NCBI GenBank assembly: GCA_002699025.1
Contig: PABA01000234.1
Location: 9,783-53,283 of the forward strand
DNA length: 43,501 nt
Direction of reading: 5' to 3'
DNA from: Sandaracinus sp.
GTDB taxonomy: Bacteria; Myxococcota_A; Polyangia; Polyangiales; Houyiibacteriaceae
Below are positions 32,789-40,863 of the stretch, one piece after another. The first letter of the stretch is position 1, and every line of letters starts with the position of its first letter. The translations under genes were made by a program, and so were the position numbers. The notes under the pieces are model-generated. The model was not told where the DNA came from, ran no database searches, and saw only the letters and a program-made list of their open reading frames with translations.

Positions 32789-33256
32789 ATGAAGCCGCCC
32801 AAGAAGATTCTCGTCGGAACCGATCTCTCCCAGTCGAGCCGCGCCGCCCTCGAGGCCGCCACCTACTACGCGGAGGCCTTCGACGCCGAGGTCATCCTGG
32901 CGAGCGTCTTCGACCCGACCCCCTTCGTCGCCCCCACCGTCATCCCCGGCCCGACGGACCTCCTCGAGAGCGCCACCCGGGAGATCGAGCGCTCGATCAC
33001 GGAGAGCCTGGAGAAGCTGCGCGACGAGCTCTTCGCCGATCGCGCCGACCGCGTGCAGCTCATCGCCATGCGCCACCCCTCCCCGGGCGACGCCATCGCC
33101 GAGCTCGCCAAGGAGCACGAGGTCGACCTCGTCATCATCGCCTCCCACGGCCGCACGGGTCTGCGCCGGGTGCTCCTCGGCAGCGTCGCCGAGAAGACGG
33201 TGCGCCTCGCGGGCTGCCAGGTGCTCGTCGTGCGCGCCGGCAAGGACGAAGACTGA
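32789..33256 (+). CDS. Universal stress protein (UspA domain)
   Basis: This 155-residue single-domain Usp starts ILVGTDLSQSSRAAL, with the signature ASHGRTGLRRVLLGSVAE close to the consensus ATP-binding loop and C-terminal LVVRAG. The ribosome site CAGGAGA lies 9 bases before the ATG. It is divergent from the two-gene Usp operon and followed by a 13-bp inverted repeat 35 bp after its stop. It resembles the minus-strand Usp at 31321 in length and motifs. The function is stress-related and otherwise not defined by sequence. Confidence 0.94.
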   Translation: MKPPKKILVGTDLSQSSRAALEAATYYAEAFDAEVILASVFDPTPFVAPTVIPGPTDLLESATREIERSITESLEKLRDELFADRADRVQLIAMRHPSPGDAIAELAKEHEVDLVIIASHGRTGLRRVLLGSVAEKTVRLAGCQVLVVRAGKDED

Positions 33257-33290
33257 GCTTCCGGCCCGCGCAATTCCTGCGCAGGCCCCA

Positions 33291-33328
33291 CGGCGCACGC
33301 AAGGGGTGCGAACATCTTGCGTGCGCCG
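33291..33328. terminator. 13-bp perfect inverted repeat after the Usp gene
   Basis: CGGCGCACGCAAG and CTTGCGTGCGCCG flank a 12-base loop. It is well placed as a terminator for the Usp gene, 35 bp past the stop, but has no T-run. It is also about 135-170 bp upstream of the predicted hemerythrin promoter, so an enhancer role is possible. A separate 10-bp palindrome CCTGCGCAGG lies at 33276-33285. Confidence 0.55.
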
Positions 33329-33460
33329 AACGGCTCCTCGGACGGAGGCGGCATGAGCCGGGTCCGAAGAACGCGTTCGTGCCCACGCGCTACGTGCTCG
33401 TAGGGGGCGTCCGCGATCCGGCCGACGAGGCCAGGCGGCCCTCGCTCCCCCGAGCGCCCC

Positions 33461-33476
33461 CGGCACGAAACGTGCT
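33461..33476 (+). promoter_or_regulatory. Candidate sigma-54 promoter of the hemerythrin-regulator operon
   Basis: CGGCACGAAACGTGCT has a GGCACG -24 element and TGCT at -12, with GG and GC exactly 12 bp apart. The predicted start near 33486 is about 115 bases before the hemerythrin ATG. The rest of the gap 33257-33600 shows only the inverted repeats at 33276 and 33291. Confidence 0.5.
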
Positions 33477-33600
33477 CAGCCGGAGCCCCGCGGGAGAGGT
33501 CGTGCCGCTCGAGCGCGTCTCTCGCCCGCACCGAGGGGGTCGGATCGCGTCGTGGTCGTCGACCCGCACCACGCGCCGGCCCGCCCGGAAAAGGAGCCCC

Positions 33601-34053
33601 ATGTCCGAGTCCCCGAAGCCCAGCGAGATCCGCGAGCGCATCCTCGCCCAGCACGCCCAGCTCCGCACCCAGCTCGACGCCCTGGAGAAAGCCGCCGCCG
33701 AGCTCGAGGCAGACGGGGACATGGGCCCGGTGAAGGCCGCCGCGAAGGACGTGCACGACCGGCTCTTCGCCCACGTCAAAGAGGAGGAGCAGCTCCTCGT
33801 GCCCGCCCTCCGCGAGGCCGACGGCTTCGGGCCGGTCCGCGTGGACGCGCTCCGCCAGGAGCATCGCGAGCAGCGGGAGCTCCTCGACGGCATCTGCCAG
33901 GGCGTGCTCGACGCGCACTCCTCGGCCGAGGTGAAGGAGCGGGTCGACGACCTCGTCCGCCGCATCCGCGAGGACATGGAGGAAGAGGAGCGCACGCACC
34001 TCGACCCGAACCTCCTCAAGGACGACCTGGTCACCACGAGCTTCGGAGGCTGA
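33601..34053 (+). CDS. Hemerythrin (HHE-domain) protein
   Basis: This 150-residue single-domain HHE protein binds O2 or NO at a di-iron site or senses them. Plausible ligands His18 (AQHAQL), His58 and Glu62 (AHVKEEE), His88 (QEHRE) and His133 (RTHLDP) sit in the family order. The ATG follows AAGGAG. It is followed after one base by an NtrC-type regulator whose GTG uses the GGAGG at the end of this gene, so the two are co-expressed. This suggests the hemerythrin serves as oxygen or NO buffer or sensor for that regulator. Confidence 0.92.
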   Translation: MSESPKPSEIRERILAQHAQLRTQLDALEKAAAELEADGDMGPVKAAAKDVHDRLFAHVKEEEQLLVPALREADGFGPVRVDALRQEHREQRELLDGICQGVLDAHSSAEVKERVDDLVRRIREDMEEEERTHLDPNLLKDDLVTTSFGG

Positions 34054-34054
34054 T

Positions 34055-35533
34055 GTGACCGTGCCGCCCCCCGGACCGCCGCCGGTCCCGCCTCCCGTTC
34101 CCCCCGCCGAGCTCCTGCTCGAGGCGACCCTGCCCAGCCACCCCTCGCCCCCGGAAAAGATGGAACGACCCAGCGGACGCATCCTGATCGTCGACGACGA
34201 GGAGAACGCCCGGAGCGCCCTCGCCGAGATGCTCGCCGACGAAGGCTACGAGACGCGCACGGCCGAGGACGGGCAGGCCGCCCTCGAGACCCTCGAGCGC
34301 TTCCCCGCCGAGGTGATCCTCACGGACCTGAAGATGCCCCGCCTCGACGGCCTCGGCCTCCTCGAGGAGGGCAAGAAGCGCATGCCCCACGCGGCCTTCG
34401 TCGTGATGACGGCCTTCGGCTCGATCGACACGGCGGTGAAGGCGATCAAGCGCGGGGCGGAGAACTACCTCACCAAGCCCCTCGACATGGACGCGGTCTC
34501 GGCGCTCGTCGCCCGCGCCATGGACCGCGCCAAGCTCGGCGCCGAGGCGGCCAAGCTCCGCGAGCAGGTCGGCCACCGGCTCTCCTACGAGGGCATCCTC
34601 GGCGACCACCCGACCATGCAGCGCGTGCTCAAGACCGTCGGCCAGGTCGCGCGCAGCAAGGCCACGGTCCTCATCCAGGGCGAGAGCGGCACGGGCAAGG
34701 AGCTCATCGCCGCCGCCATCCACCACAACTCGAAGCGCTCTGACGGGCCCTTCGTGAAGCTCAACTGCGCGGCGCTCGCCGAGAGCCTCCTGGAGAGCGA
34801 GCTCTTCGGCCACGAGCGTGGCTCCTTCACCGGCGCCCAGAGCCGGCGCGCCGGCCGCTTCGAGCAGGCCCACGGCGGCACCCTCTTCCTCGACGAGGTC
34901 GGCGAGATCCCGGCGGCGACGCAGGTGAAGCTCCTCCGCTTCCTCCAGGAGAAGGAGTTCGAGCGCGTCGGCGGCAACGACACCATCTCCGTGGACGTGC
35001 GCGTCGTGGCCGCGACCAACCGCGAGCTCAAGCAGATGGTCGAGGAGGGCGAGTTCCGCGAGGACCTCTACTACCGGCTCAACGTGGTGCAGCTCGACCT
35101 GCCGCCGCTGCGCGCGCGCCGGAGCGACATCCCGGTCCTCGCGCACCACTTCCTCGAGAAGTACGCGAAGGAGAACGAGCGGGAGCTCGAGGGCTTCACG
35201 GACGAGGCGCTCCGCGCGCTGATGGCCTACCCCTGGCCCGGCAACGTGCGCGAGCTCGAGAACGCCATCGAGCGCGCGGTCGTGCTCTGCGAGGAGGACC
35301 GGATCGACGCCGCGCTGCTCCCGGGCGCCCAGGGCCCGACCGCCGCGCCGCGGACCGGCGACGAGCTCGGCCTGCTGATCCCCGGCATCACGATGGGGGA
35401 GATCGAGCGCATCGCCATCGAGCGGACCCTCGACGCCGTGGGCGGCTCGACCGCGAAGGCCGCCGACATGCTCGGCATCAGCCGCCGCAAGATCCAGTAC
35501 CGCATCAAGGAGTGGGCCGAAGAAGACGGCTAG
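34055..35533 (+). CDS. NtrC-type sigma-54 response regulator
   Basis: The product has 492 residues from the GTG at 34055, which sits 5 bases after GGAGG; an ATG at 34160 would remove a 35-residue Pro-rich leader. The receiver domain (about 42-155) has the acidic pair in IVDDEE, phospho-acceptor Asp91 (LTDLKMP) and the TKP lysine. The AAA+ domain has Walker A GESGTGKE and LFLDEVGE. The sigma-54 contact loop is GSFTGA (256-261) rather than GAFTGA. A Fis-type HTH ends the protein (AADMLGISRRKIQYRIKE). It probably receives phosphate from one of the histidine kinases encoded convergently to its right and activates the -24/-12 promoters in this region. Confidence 0.95.
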   Translation: MTVPPPGPPPVPPPVPPAELLLEATLPSHPSPPEKMERPSGRILIVDDEENARSALAEMLADEGYETRTAEDGQAALETLERFPAEVILTDLKMPRLDGLGLLEEGKKRMPHAAFVVMTAFGSIDTAVKAIKRGAENYLTKPLDMDAVSALVARAMDRAKLGAEAAKLREQVGHRLSYEGILGDHPTMQRVLKTVGQVARSKATVLIQGESGTGKELIAAAIHHNSKRSDGPFVKLNCAALAESLLESELFGHERGSFTGAQSRRAGRFEQAHGGTLFLDEVGEIPAATQVKLLRFLQEKEFERVGGNDTISVDVRVVAATNRELKQMVEEGEFREDLYYRLNVVQLDLPPLRARRSDIPVLAHHFLEKYAKENERELEGFTDEALRALMAYPWPGNVRELENAIERAVVLCEEDRIDAALLPGAQGPTAAPRTGDELGLLIPGITMGEIERIAIERTLDAVGGSTAKAADMLGISRRKIQYRIKEWAEEDG

Positions 35534-35950
35534 CCCGAACGCCCCGCCCCCGTCCTCATCCGTCCTCGTGCACGTGCACGTGCTCGTGCTCGTCCTCGAG
35601 CCCCACGAGCTCGACACGCCTCGACGCTTCCTACGAGCCCCCCACACGCCTCGGTTCCCCGACCCCCGGCGCCTCCCTCCTGCCGAGCGACGCCGCGCCG
35701 CCGATCGCCGCCTCCCCACGGAGCAGCCGGGCGACCCCCCGCGGGATTCGCAGAATCCCGCCCCGCGCCAGCCCGAAGGGCTGGCCCGGATTCGTCACCA
35801 ATCGACGCGCCCTCGCACAATCCTTCGGGCCCGCAGCGGATTCTCGCTTCGCCGAAATACGGCCTGTATTCCTTGCTCCGCGAGAATCCACTGCGGGCCC
35901 GAAACCTTGCACGATCATCACGCCGCGTGGTGACTCATCCGGGCTGGCGC
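35534..35950. other. Convergent gap with hairpin cluster
   Basis: No gene is supported. An imperfect hexamer run (CGTGCA/CGTGCT type) lies near 35567-35596. Two adjacent hairpins follow: a 9-bp stem GCGGGATTC/GAATCCCGC with a 3-base loop (35741-35761) and an 8-bp stem GCCAGCCC/GGGCTGGC with a GAA loop (35767-35785). The 24-bp inverted repeat at 35824-35903 completes the set. The gap separates convergent genes, so termination is one role. Confidence 0.75.
35824..35903. repeat. 24-bp inverted repeat with 32-bp loop
   Basis: The left arm (35824-35847) starts TTCGGGCCCGCAG and ends GGATTCTCGC. The right arm (35880-35903) is its reverse complement with one mismatch. The loop contains a smaller AATAC/GTATT stem. 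It could fold into a very stable cruciform or RNA stem; a mobile miniature element, an attachment site or a terminator are all possible. It lies between convergent genes. Confidence 0.85.
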
Positions 35951-36310
35951 TCAGAGGACCTTCACCTCGCCCTCGTTCACCCAGTACATCTCCTCGTGGT
36001 CGTCGCGCACGCCCACGCGGCCCTTCGAGTAGAAGAAGACCTCCCCCTCGACGCCCTCGTGCTCGCCGGCCGTGACCCGCACGGTGCTCCCCTTCTTGAG
36101 CCCCCCGGGCCCTTCCTTCGGCCCGCCGTCCACGCGCTCGACGTCCTCCTCGTCGCACCAGTGCTTCGAGCCGTCGTCCGCCTTCACCCCGAAGCGGAGC
36201 CCGGGCCCGTACTTGCTGGGCCCGACCCAGTAGATCTTCCCCGTGACGTCCGCCTTGCCCAGGCGACGCACGTGCACTCGATCTCCCTTCACGAGCGGCT
36301 TCTCTGACAT
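35951..36310 (-). CDS. Small tandem SH3-like/KOW-like protein
   Basis: The 119-residue product starts at the ATG at 36310 after a strong GGGAGGT ribosome site. Two similar beta-barrel halves are visible: VKGDRVHVRRLG...GKIYWVG...CDEEDVERV and KKGSTVRVTAGE...GEVFFYS...VNEGEVKVL. This is the pattern of KOW, CAP-Gly or other SH3-like barrels with a KGD/KGS start and a tyrosine-rich middle strand. The function is unknown; such small barrels bind nucleic acid or protein tails. It lies 111 bp after the hybrid kinase gene on the same strand and may be the last gene of the sensor operon. Confidence 0.75.
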   Translation of the reverse strand: MSEKPLVKGDRVHVRRLGKADVTGKIYWVGPSKYGPGLRFGVKADDGSKHWCDEEDVERVDGGPKEGPGGLKKGSTVRVTAGEHEGVEGEVFFYSKGRVGVRDDHEEMYWVNEGEVKVL

Positions 36311-36421
36311 CCGGTACCTCCCACGCTGCGCGTGTGCACGACGCGTAGCACGCCCCCGTCGCCGCGCCCGCCCAGAGCCCCCGCAGGGCACGGCCGACTG
36401 CGCCCCACACGCACGCCGGCC

Positions 36422-37882
36422 TCAGGCCGCGGGCAGCGTGAACTCGGCCACGGCTCCGCCCTCCGGCCGGTTGCGCAACGAGATCTCGCCTCCGTGCAGG
36501 CGCACGATCTTCTGCACGATCGCCAGCCCGAGCCCGGTCCCCGCCGCCTTCGTCGTCACGAAGGGCTCGAAGACCTCGTGGTCCTCCGGCAGCCCGGGCC
36601 CGTCGTCCCGCACGGCCACCGTGATCCACCCGTCCTCCCCCGGGCTCGCGTCGAGCTCGATGCGCCCGCCGCCGTTGTCCGCCATCGCCTCGCGCGCGTT
36701 CGCGATCAGGTTGACGATCACCTGCCGCACCCGCGCCCGGTCGGCGATCACGTGCACCTTCTCGCAGGTCGCGTGCACCAGCTCGACGCCGTGCTCGGCG
36801 CAGTGTTCCGTCTCGAGCTGGGCGATCTCCCGAAAGAGCTCGCCCATGAGCACGTCCTCCCGGTCGACCTCCTGCGGCCGCGCCAGCCCCAGGAAGTCGC
36901 CGAGCATCGAGGTCAGGCGCCCGAGCTCCTTCCGGACCACGTCGACCCGCTCGAGGATGCCCGTCCCCGCCGCCTCGTCGGGGAGCTTCTTCGCGCGCCG
37001 CGCGAGGAGCTGGAGCTGGAGCGAGGCCGCGTTCAGCGGGTTGCGGATCTCGTGAGCGAGCCCGGCCGTGAGCGTGCCGATGGCCGCGAGCGCCTCCGCC
37101 TCGGCCGAGCGCTTGCGGAGGTCCACCTCTTCGGTGACGTCGAGCCCCACGGTGATGACCGCGATGCCCTCCTCGTCGCCGACGGGCGTGAAGGCCCAGC
37201 GGATGATGCGCTGCTCCCCCGCGCGCGTGTGCAGCACGGCCTGGCGCCCGCGCACGGACTCGCCCGCGAGCGCCCGCGCGAGCGCGTGGGCGATGCCCCG
37301 ATCCTCCGCCGCCCCGCAGATCTCGAGGAAGGGCTGCTCGTGCACGTCTTCGGGCTCGCTCCCGTGGGTCTCGAGGGCGAAGCGGTTGCAGAAGGCGACG
37401 TTCCCCAGCGCGTCGAGGCCGACGATCAGCACGTCCGCCGACTCGACGACGCCGCGGTAGAGCGCCTCCGACGCGCTCAGCGCCCGCGAGAGGGCCGAGC
37501 GCTCCCGCCGCAGCGCGACCTGCGCGAGGGCGCGCTCCGCCGTCCCGAGGAGCGCGTCCGGGTCGAAGGGCTTGAGCAGGTAGGCGAAGGCGCCGTGACG
37601 CACCGCCTCGATGGCCGACTCGAGCGAGCCCTGGCCGGTCATCAGGACCATCTCCGCGTGGGGCGCCCGGTTGCGCAGCTGGGGCAGGAGCTCGAGGCCG
37701 CTCGCGTCGGGCAACTGGACGTCGAGGAGCGCCAGATCGAAGCCGCCGCCGGCCTCCAGGGCGGCCGCCGCCGTCGGCGCGACCGTGACGTCCACCTCGA
37801 GATCCTCGAGGATCTCGCAGACGTTGTCCGCCAGCGCCTCGTTGTCCTCGACGAGGAGGACCCGCCCCCGACGGTCGCTCAA
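36422..37882 (-). CDS. Hybrid histidine kinase: receiver-PAS-HisKA-HATPase
   Basis: This 486-residue soluble kinase begins at a TTG at 37882, 7 bp after the upstream receiver gene. A receiver at the N-terminus (about 5-120) has phospho-acceptor Asp54 (LLDVQLP) and the LKP lysine. A PAS domain follows (about 138-255; VVESADVLIVGLDALGNVAF). HisKA has His277 in LAHEIRNPLN, and the HATPase has N-box NLIANAREAM, DDGPGLP and GTGLGLAIV. The N-terminal receiver lets another kinase control it. With the CheY-like protein and the globin kinase directly upstream, it looks like part of a phosphorelay. Confidence 0.93.
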   Translation of the reverse strand: MSDRRGRVLLVEDNEALADNVCEILEDLEVDVTVAPTAAAALEAGGGFDLALLDVQLPDASGLELLPQLRNRAPHAEMVLMTGQGSLESAIEAVRHGAFAYLLKPFDPDALLGTAERALAQVALRRERSALSRALSASEALYRGVVESADVLIVGLDALGNVAFCNRFALETHGSEPEDVHEQPFLEICGAAEDRGIAHALARALAGESVRGRQAVLHTRAGEQRIIRWAFTPVGDEEGIAVITVGLDVTEEVDLRKRSAEAEALAAIGTLTAGLAHEIRNPLNAASLQLQLLARRAKKLPDEAAGTGILERVDVVRKELGRLTSMLGDFLGLARPQEVDREDVLMGELFREIAQLETEHCAEHGVELVHATCEKVHVIADRARVRQVIVNLIANAREAMADNGGGRIELDASPGEDGWITVAVRDDGPGLPEDHEVFEPFVTTKAAGTGLGLAIVQKIVRLHGGEISLRNRPEGGAVAEFTLPAA

Positions 37883-37889
37883 CCGTCGC

Positions 37890-38255
37890 TCACGCGGCGT
37901 CGCAGAGCGCGCTGAGGAGCGCGTCTGGCGCGAAGGGCTTGGCGAGGACCCGGCGCGCGCCGAGCTCGCGGGCCGTGTCGAGCCGCTCGTCGCGGCTGAA
38001 GGCGGTCATCATGACGCAGGTCATGCTCGGGCAGCACCGGCGGAGGTGCCCGAGCAGCTCGACGCCATCCATGCCGTCCATGCGGACGTCGAGGAGCGCC
38101 GCGTCGAAGCAGGGTGTCCGATCGGCGCCCTCCTTCAGGAGCAGCAGCGCCTGGTCGGCCGAGAAGGCGACGGTGATCGCGTGACCCTCGTCCTCGAGGA
38201 GCTCGGCGACGTTCTCGGCGAGCTCCACGTTGTCGTCCACCACGAGGATGCGCAT
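37890..38255 (-). CDS. Stand-alone CheY-like receiver
   Basis: The 121-residue receiver starts at the ATG at 38255 (MRILVVDDNVEL) behind GGGGGAC; ATGs at 38291 and 38300 would add short tails. The acidic pair in VVDDN, Asp56 (LLDVRMDGMDG), the conserved Thr (MMTAF) and Lys in AKPF are all present, so it should be phosphorylatable. It has no output domain. It sits between the globin-coupled kinase and the hybrid kinase and is likely a phosphate shuttle between them. A hairpin CCCCGC/GCGGGG (38327-38348) separates it from the globin kinase gene. Confidence 0.92.
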   Translation of the reverse strand: MRILVVDDNVELAENVAELLEDEGHAITVAFSADQALLLLKEGADRTPCFDAALLDVRMDGMDGVELLGHLRRCCPSMTCVMMTAFSRDERLDTARELGARRVLAKPFAPDALLSALCDAA

Positions 38256-38350
38256 CAGGTCCCCCGCTCGCTCCAACACCGAATCCACCATGGGATGCAT
38301 CGTAACCATCCGGGCCCGGTGATCATCCCCGCGCTGCGATCGGCGGGGTC

Positions 38351-39499
38351 TCAGGACCGGACCACGTCCGGGATCCGTACCACGAAACGCGTGCCCTCGC
38401 CCTCCTGGGAGTCGACTTCGATGGTGCCTTCGTGTTTTTCCACAATTCGTTGGCACAACCACAAACCCAGGCCGATCCCCTTGGTCTTGGTCGTGAAGAG
38501 GGGCTCGAAGAGGCGCGCCCGGGCCTCCGCCGTCAGGCCGGGCCCGTCGTCGGCGACCTCCAGGAAGAAGTCCGTGTCGTCGTGGCGGGCCCTCACCTGG
38601 ACCTTCGACTGGGCGGCGTGGATGGCGTTCTGCACGAGGTTGAAGACCACCTGCTGGATCTGGCTGAGGTCCACCCAGATGCCGTGCACGTGGTCGAGAT
38701 CCACCGTGAGCTCGACCCCCTTGTGCTCGAGGTCCTGGACGGTCGCCTCGACGATCGCCGGGAGGTCGCAAACGACGCGGTTCGGCGCCCGGTCCCGGGC
38801 GAGCTCGAGCAGGTCGGTGATGATGCGGTTCGAGCGCCCGACCTGCTGGCCGATGCGGTCCACGTGCTTGGCGATCCGCGCGTCGTCGCTCACCCGCCGC
38901 TTGAGCAGGTGCAGCGAGCTGTCGATGACGGCGAGGGGGTTGCGGAGCTCGTGGCCGATGCTCGCGGCGAGCTGGCCGAGGCTGGCGAGGCGCTCGTTCG
39001 CCCGCAGCCGCGTCATGTAGTCCTCGTGGAAGGTCTCGAGCATGATGGCGAGCTCCATGTCGAGGAGCTTGTCCACGGCGGCGATGGCCACCTGCTGCTC
39101 GTGCATGCTCCAGCCGGCCCGGATGGCCTCGCGCCGCAGGAGGTCCTGTAGGCGCACGCGCACCACGTTCATCATCGAGAACATGTAGCGCTGGGGCAGG
39201 CGGATGCGGACGTGGGCGCGGCCGATGCGGGCGCGGCGCTCGAAGTAGGCCTCGTCGTAGACGCCGCCGAAGATCCCCTCGAGCCAGCCGGCGAGGTGCA
39301 CCTTCTGCCGCTCGATCGCGCTCTCGTCGGCGAAGACGGCGCGCGCCTCCGGGTTCTGCGCGATCACCTCGTAGAAGCGATCGACCACCTCCTGGAAGAA
39401 GGGGGAGACGAGCGGGTGCGCGGCGCGGAGGAGCTCGGCGTGCTCCTCCGCGAACCCGATGTCCCGCGCCATCTCCTCGAACATCGCGTAGCTCGCCAC
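38351..39499 (-). CDS. Globin-coupled sensor histidine kinase
   Basis: This 382-residue soluble kinase has an N-terminal globin/protoglobin-type sensor (about 1-165). The proximal heme ligand is probably His96 in RIGRAHVRIRLP, the place typical for globin-coupled sensors, so O2 or NO is the likely signal. The HisKA domain has His183 in IGHELRNPLA. The HATPase domain has NLVQNAIHAA, DDGPGLT and GIGLGLWLC. It follows the nitrate-reductase-associated-like gene by 9 bp and precedes a CheY-like receiver. It is probably the oxygen input of the local two-component network, with the NtrC-type regulator at 34055 a possible final target. Confidence 0.93.
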   Translation of the reverse strand: MASYAMFEEMARDIGFAEEHAELLRAAHPLVSPFFQEVVDRFYEVIAQNPEARAVFADESAIERQKVHLAGWLEGIFGGVYDEAYFERRARIGRAHVRIRLPQRYMFSMMNVVRVRLQDLLRREAIRAGWSMHEQQVAIAAVDKLLDMELAIMLETFHEDYMTRLRANERLASLGQLAASIGHELRNPLAVIDSSLHLLKRRVSDDARIAKHVDRIGQQVGRSNRIITDLLELARDRAPNRVVCDLPAIVEATVQDLEHKGVELTVDLDHVHGIWVDLSQIQQVVFNLVQNAIHAAQSKVQVRARHDDTDFFLEVADDGPGLTAEARARLFEPLFTTKTKGIGLGLWLCQRIVEKHEGTIEVDSQEGEGTRFVVRIPDVVRS

Positions 39500-39508
39500 C
39501 CGAAGCGA

Positions 39509-39937
39509 CTAGGACGCGCCGGGCCGACCCGTCAAGTCGTAGGCCTCGAGGATGCGACGCCGCTCGTGCTCGCCCCCAGCCACCACCAGCGCGTAGCGCG
39601 CGTCGATGCCGAGGAGCTGCCACACGGCCTGCTCGAGGCCGAGGGCCGGAGGCGGCGCCGACGCACGCCAGACGAAGGTGCCCTCGTCGACGGTCGGCGC
39701 GTCCTGGGCGTCCGACTCCAGGAAGGTCGTCCGGAGCCAGCCGATCAGCTTGGCGAAGGCCCGCCGCTCGACGGCGCGCTCGACCCGCATGTCGACGAGG
39801 CGCTGGCGAGCGAGCTGCGGCAGCGCGCGCCACTCCCCCTCGGCGAGCCGCCCGCCCGACTCCGCGAGCTTGCGGCGCACGGTGACGGGCATGACCGTCA
39901 GACGCCGGATGTCGACGTCTTCATGAGGCAGGATCAT
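39509..39937 (-). CDS. Nitrate-reductase-associated-like small protein
   Basis: The 142-residue product has an ATG that overlaps the preceding stop in an ATGA, so it is coupled to the tandem Usp gene. The N-terminal half (LTVMPVTVRRKLAESGGRLAEGEW...LARQRLVDM) fits the pattern of the family named 'conserved nitrate reductase-associated protein', as far as I can judge by eye. The C-terminal half (PPPALGLEQAVWQLLG and YALVVAGGEHERRRILEAYDL) is not assigned. No nitrate reductase gene is in the window. The function is unknown; the context points to respiration under low oxygen. Confidence 0.6.
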   Translation of the reverse strand: MILPHEDVDIRRLTVMPVTVRRKLAESGGRLAEGEWRALPQLARQRLVDMRVERAVERRAFAKLIGWLRTTFLESDAQDAPTVDEGTFVWRASAPPPALGLEQAVWQLLGIDARYALVVAGGEHERRRILEAYDLTGRPGAS

Positions 39938-40863
39938 GCGTCTGCCTCGCCTGCTGGGGGGACGACGAGCACGGGGACGGGGGCGTCGACGAGGACGCGC
40001 TCGGCGGTGCTCCCGAGGAGGAAGCGGCTCAGGCGGCCGCCCGCGTGGGCGCCGACGGTGATCAGCTGGGCGTCGTGCTCCTTCGCGAGCTCGGCGAGGG
40101 CGGCCCCGGGGAGGCCGCTGCCCACGTGCGCCTCGGTGGCGTTGGGTAGATCGCGCACCGAGTCCCCGAGGCGCTCCTCGAGCTGCTGCGTCCACTCGAC
40201 GCGGAGCTTGCCCCAGTCGATGGGCTGGTCGCCGGGCGCGAAGGGATCCTGGAGGACGTGGGCGAGCACCAGGGTGGCCTGGTCCCCGCCGACGCGCCGC
40301 GCCTCCGCCAGGGCCGCCGCGCCGCCCTCGGCGAAGTCGACGCCGACGAGGATGCGGAGCTCGCCCGTCTGAAGGGCCTTCTCGGCGGGCTCGATGTCGC
40401 CGGAGGCCACGAGGACGCGCCGCTGGGCGTGGCGGACGACCCGCTTGGCGGTCGTCCCGAGGAGGCGCTCACCGACGCGGGCCGCCCAGCTCTCCGAGCG
40501 GACGTGGGGACCGACGACGATCAGCTCGGGGTCGACCTGCTCGGCGAGCTCGAGGGTGACCTCCCAGGGGCGGCCGGCCTTCAGCGTCGCCTTGGTCTCG
40601 ACCATCCCGGCGCAGCGGATGGCGAGCGCGTCGAGCTTCTCCTCGGCGGCCTGGTGGCGCGCCCGGAGCCGCTCCTCCAGCGCCTCGGCCGCCGCGCGGA
40701 CGTGCGGGTCGAGGGCCTCGAAGGGGACCGCGTCCTCGACGGCGTGGACCAGGTGCAGGCGGCCGCCCACGTGCTTGGCGTAGGCGGTCGCGAGGCGGGC
40801 GGCGTCGTCGCCCGAGCGATCCAGGTCCGTGGCGCAGAGGATGGTGGGCGGGGTGTCGGTCAT
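39934..40863 (-). CDS. Tandem-domain universal stress protein
   Basis: The 309-residue protein has two Usp domains in series. The first (from TILCATDLDRSGDDAA) has a diverged nucleotide loop (GPHVRSESWAARVGERLLG). The second (from RILVGVDFAEGGAAAL) has GAHAGGRLSRFLLGSTAE, near the ATP-binding consensus. Two-domain Usps of this size are common in dormancy and anoxia regulons. The ATG at 40863 is about 140 bases after a predicted sigma-54 start. It is the first gene of a chain leading to the nitrate-reductase-associated-like gene, globin kinase, receiver, hybrid kinase and SH3-like gene. Confidence 0.93.
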   Translation of the reverse strand: MTDTPPTILCATDLDRSGDDAARLATAYAKHVGGRLHLVHAVEDAVPFEALDPHVRAAAEALEERLRARHQAAEEKLDALAIRCAGMVETKATLKAGRPWEVTLELAEQVDPELIVVGPHVRSESWAARVGERLLGTTAKRVVRHAQRRVLVASGDIEPAEKALQTGELRILVGVDFAEGGAAALAEARRVGGDQATLVLAHVLQDPFAPGDQPIDWGKLRVEWTQQLEERLGDSVRDLPNATEAHVGSGLPGAALAELAKEHDAQLITVGAHAGGRLSRFLLGSTAERVLVDAPVPVLVVPPAGEADA

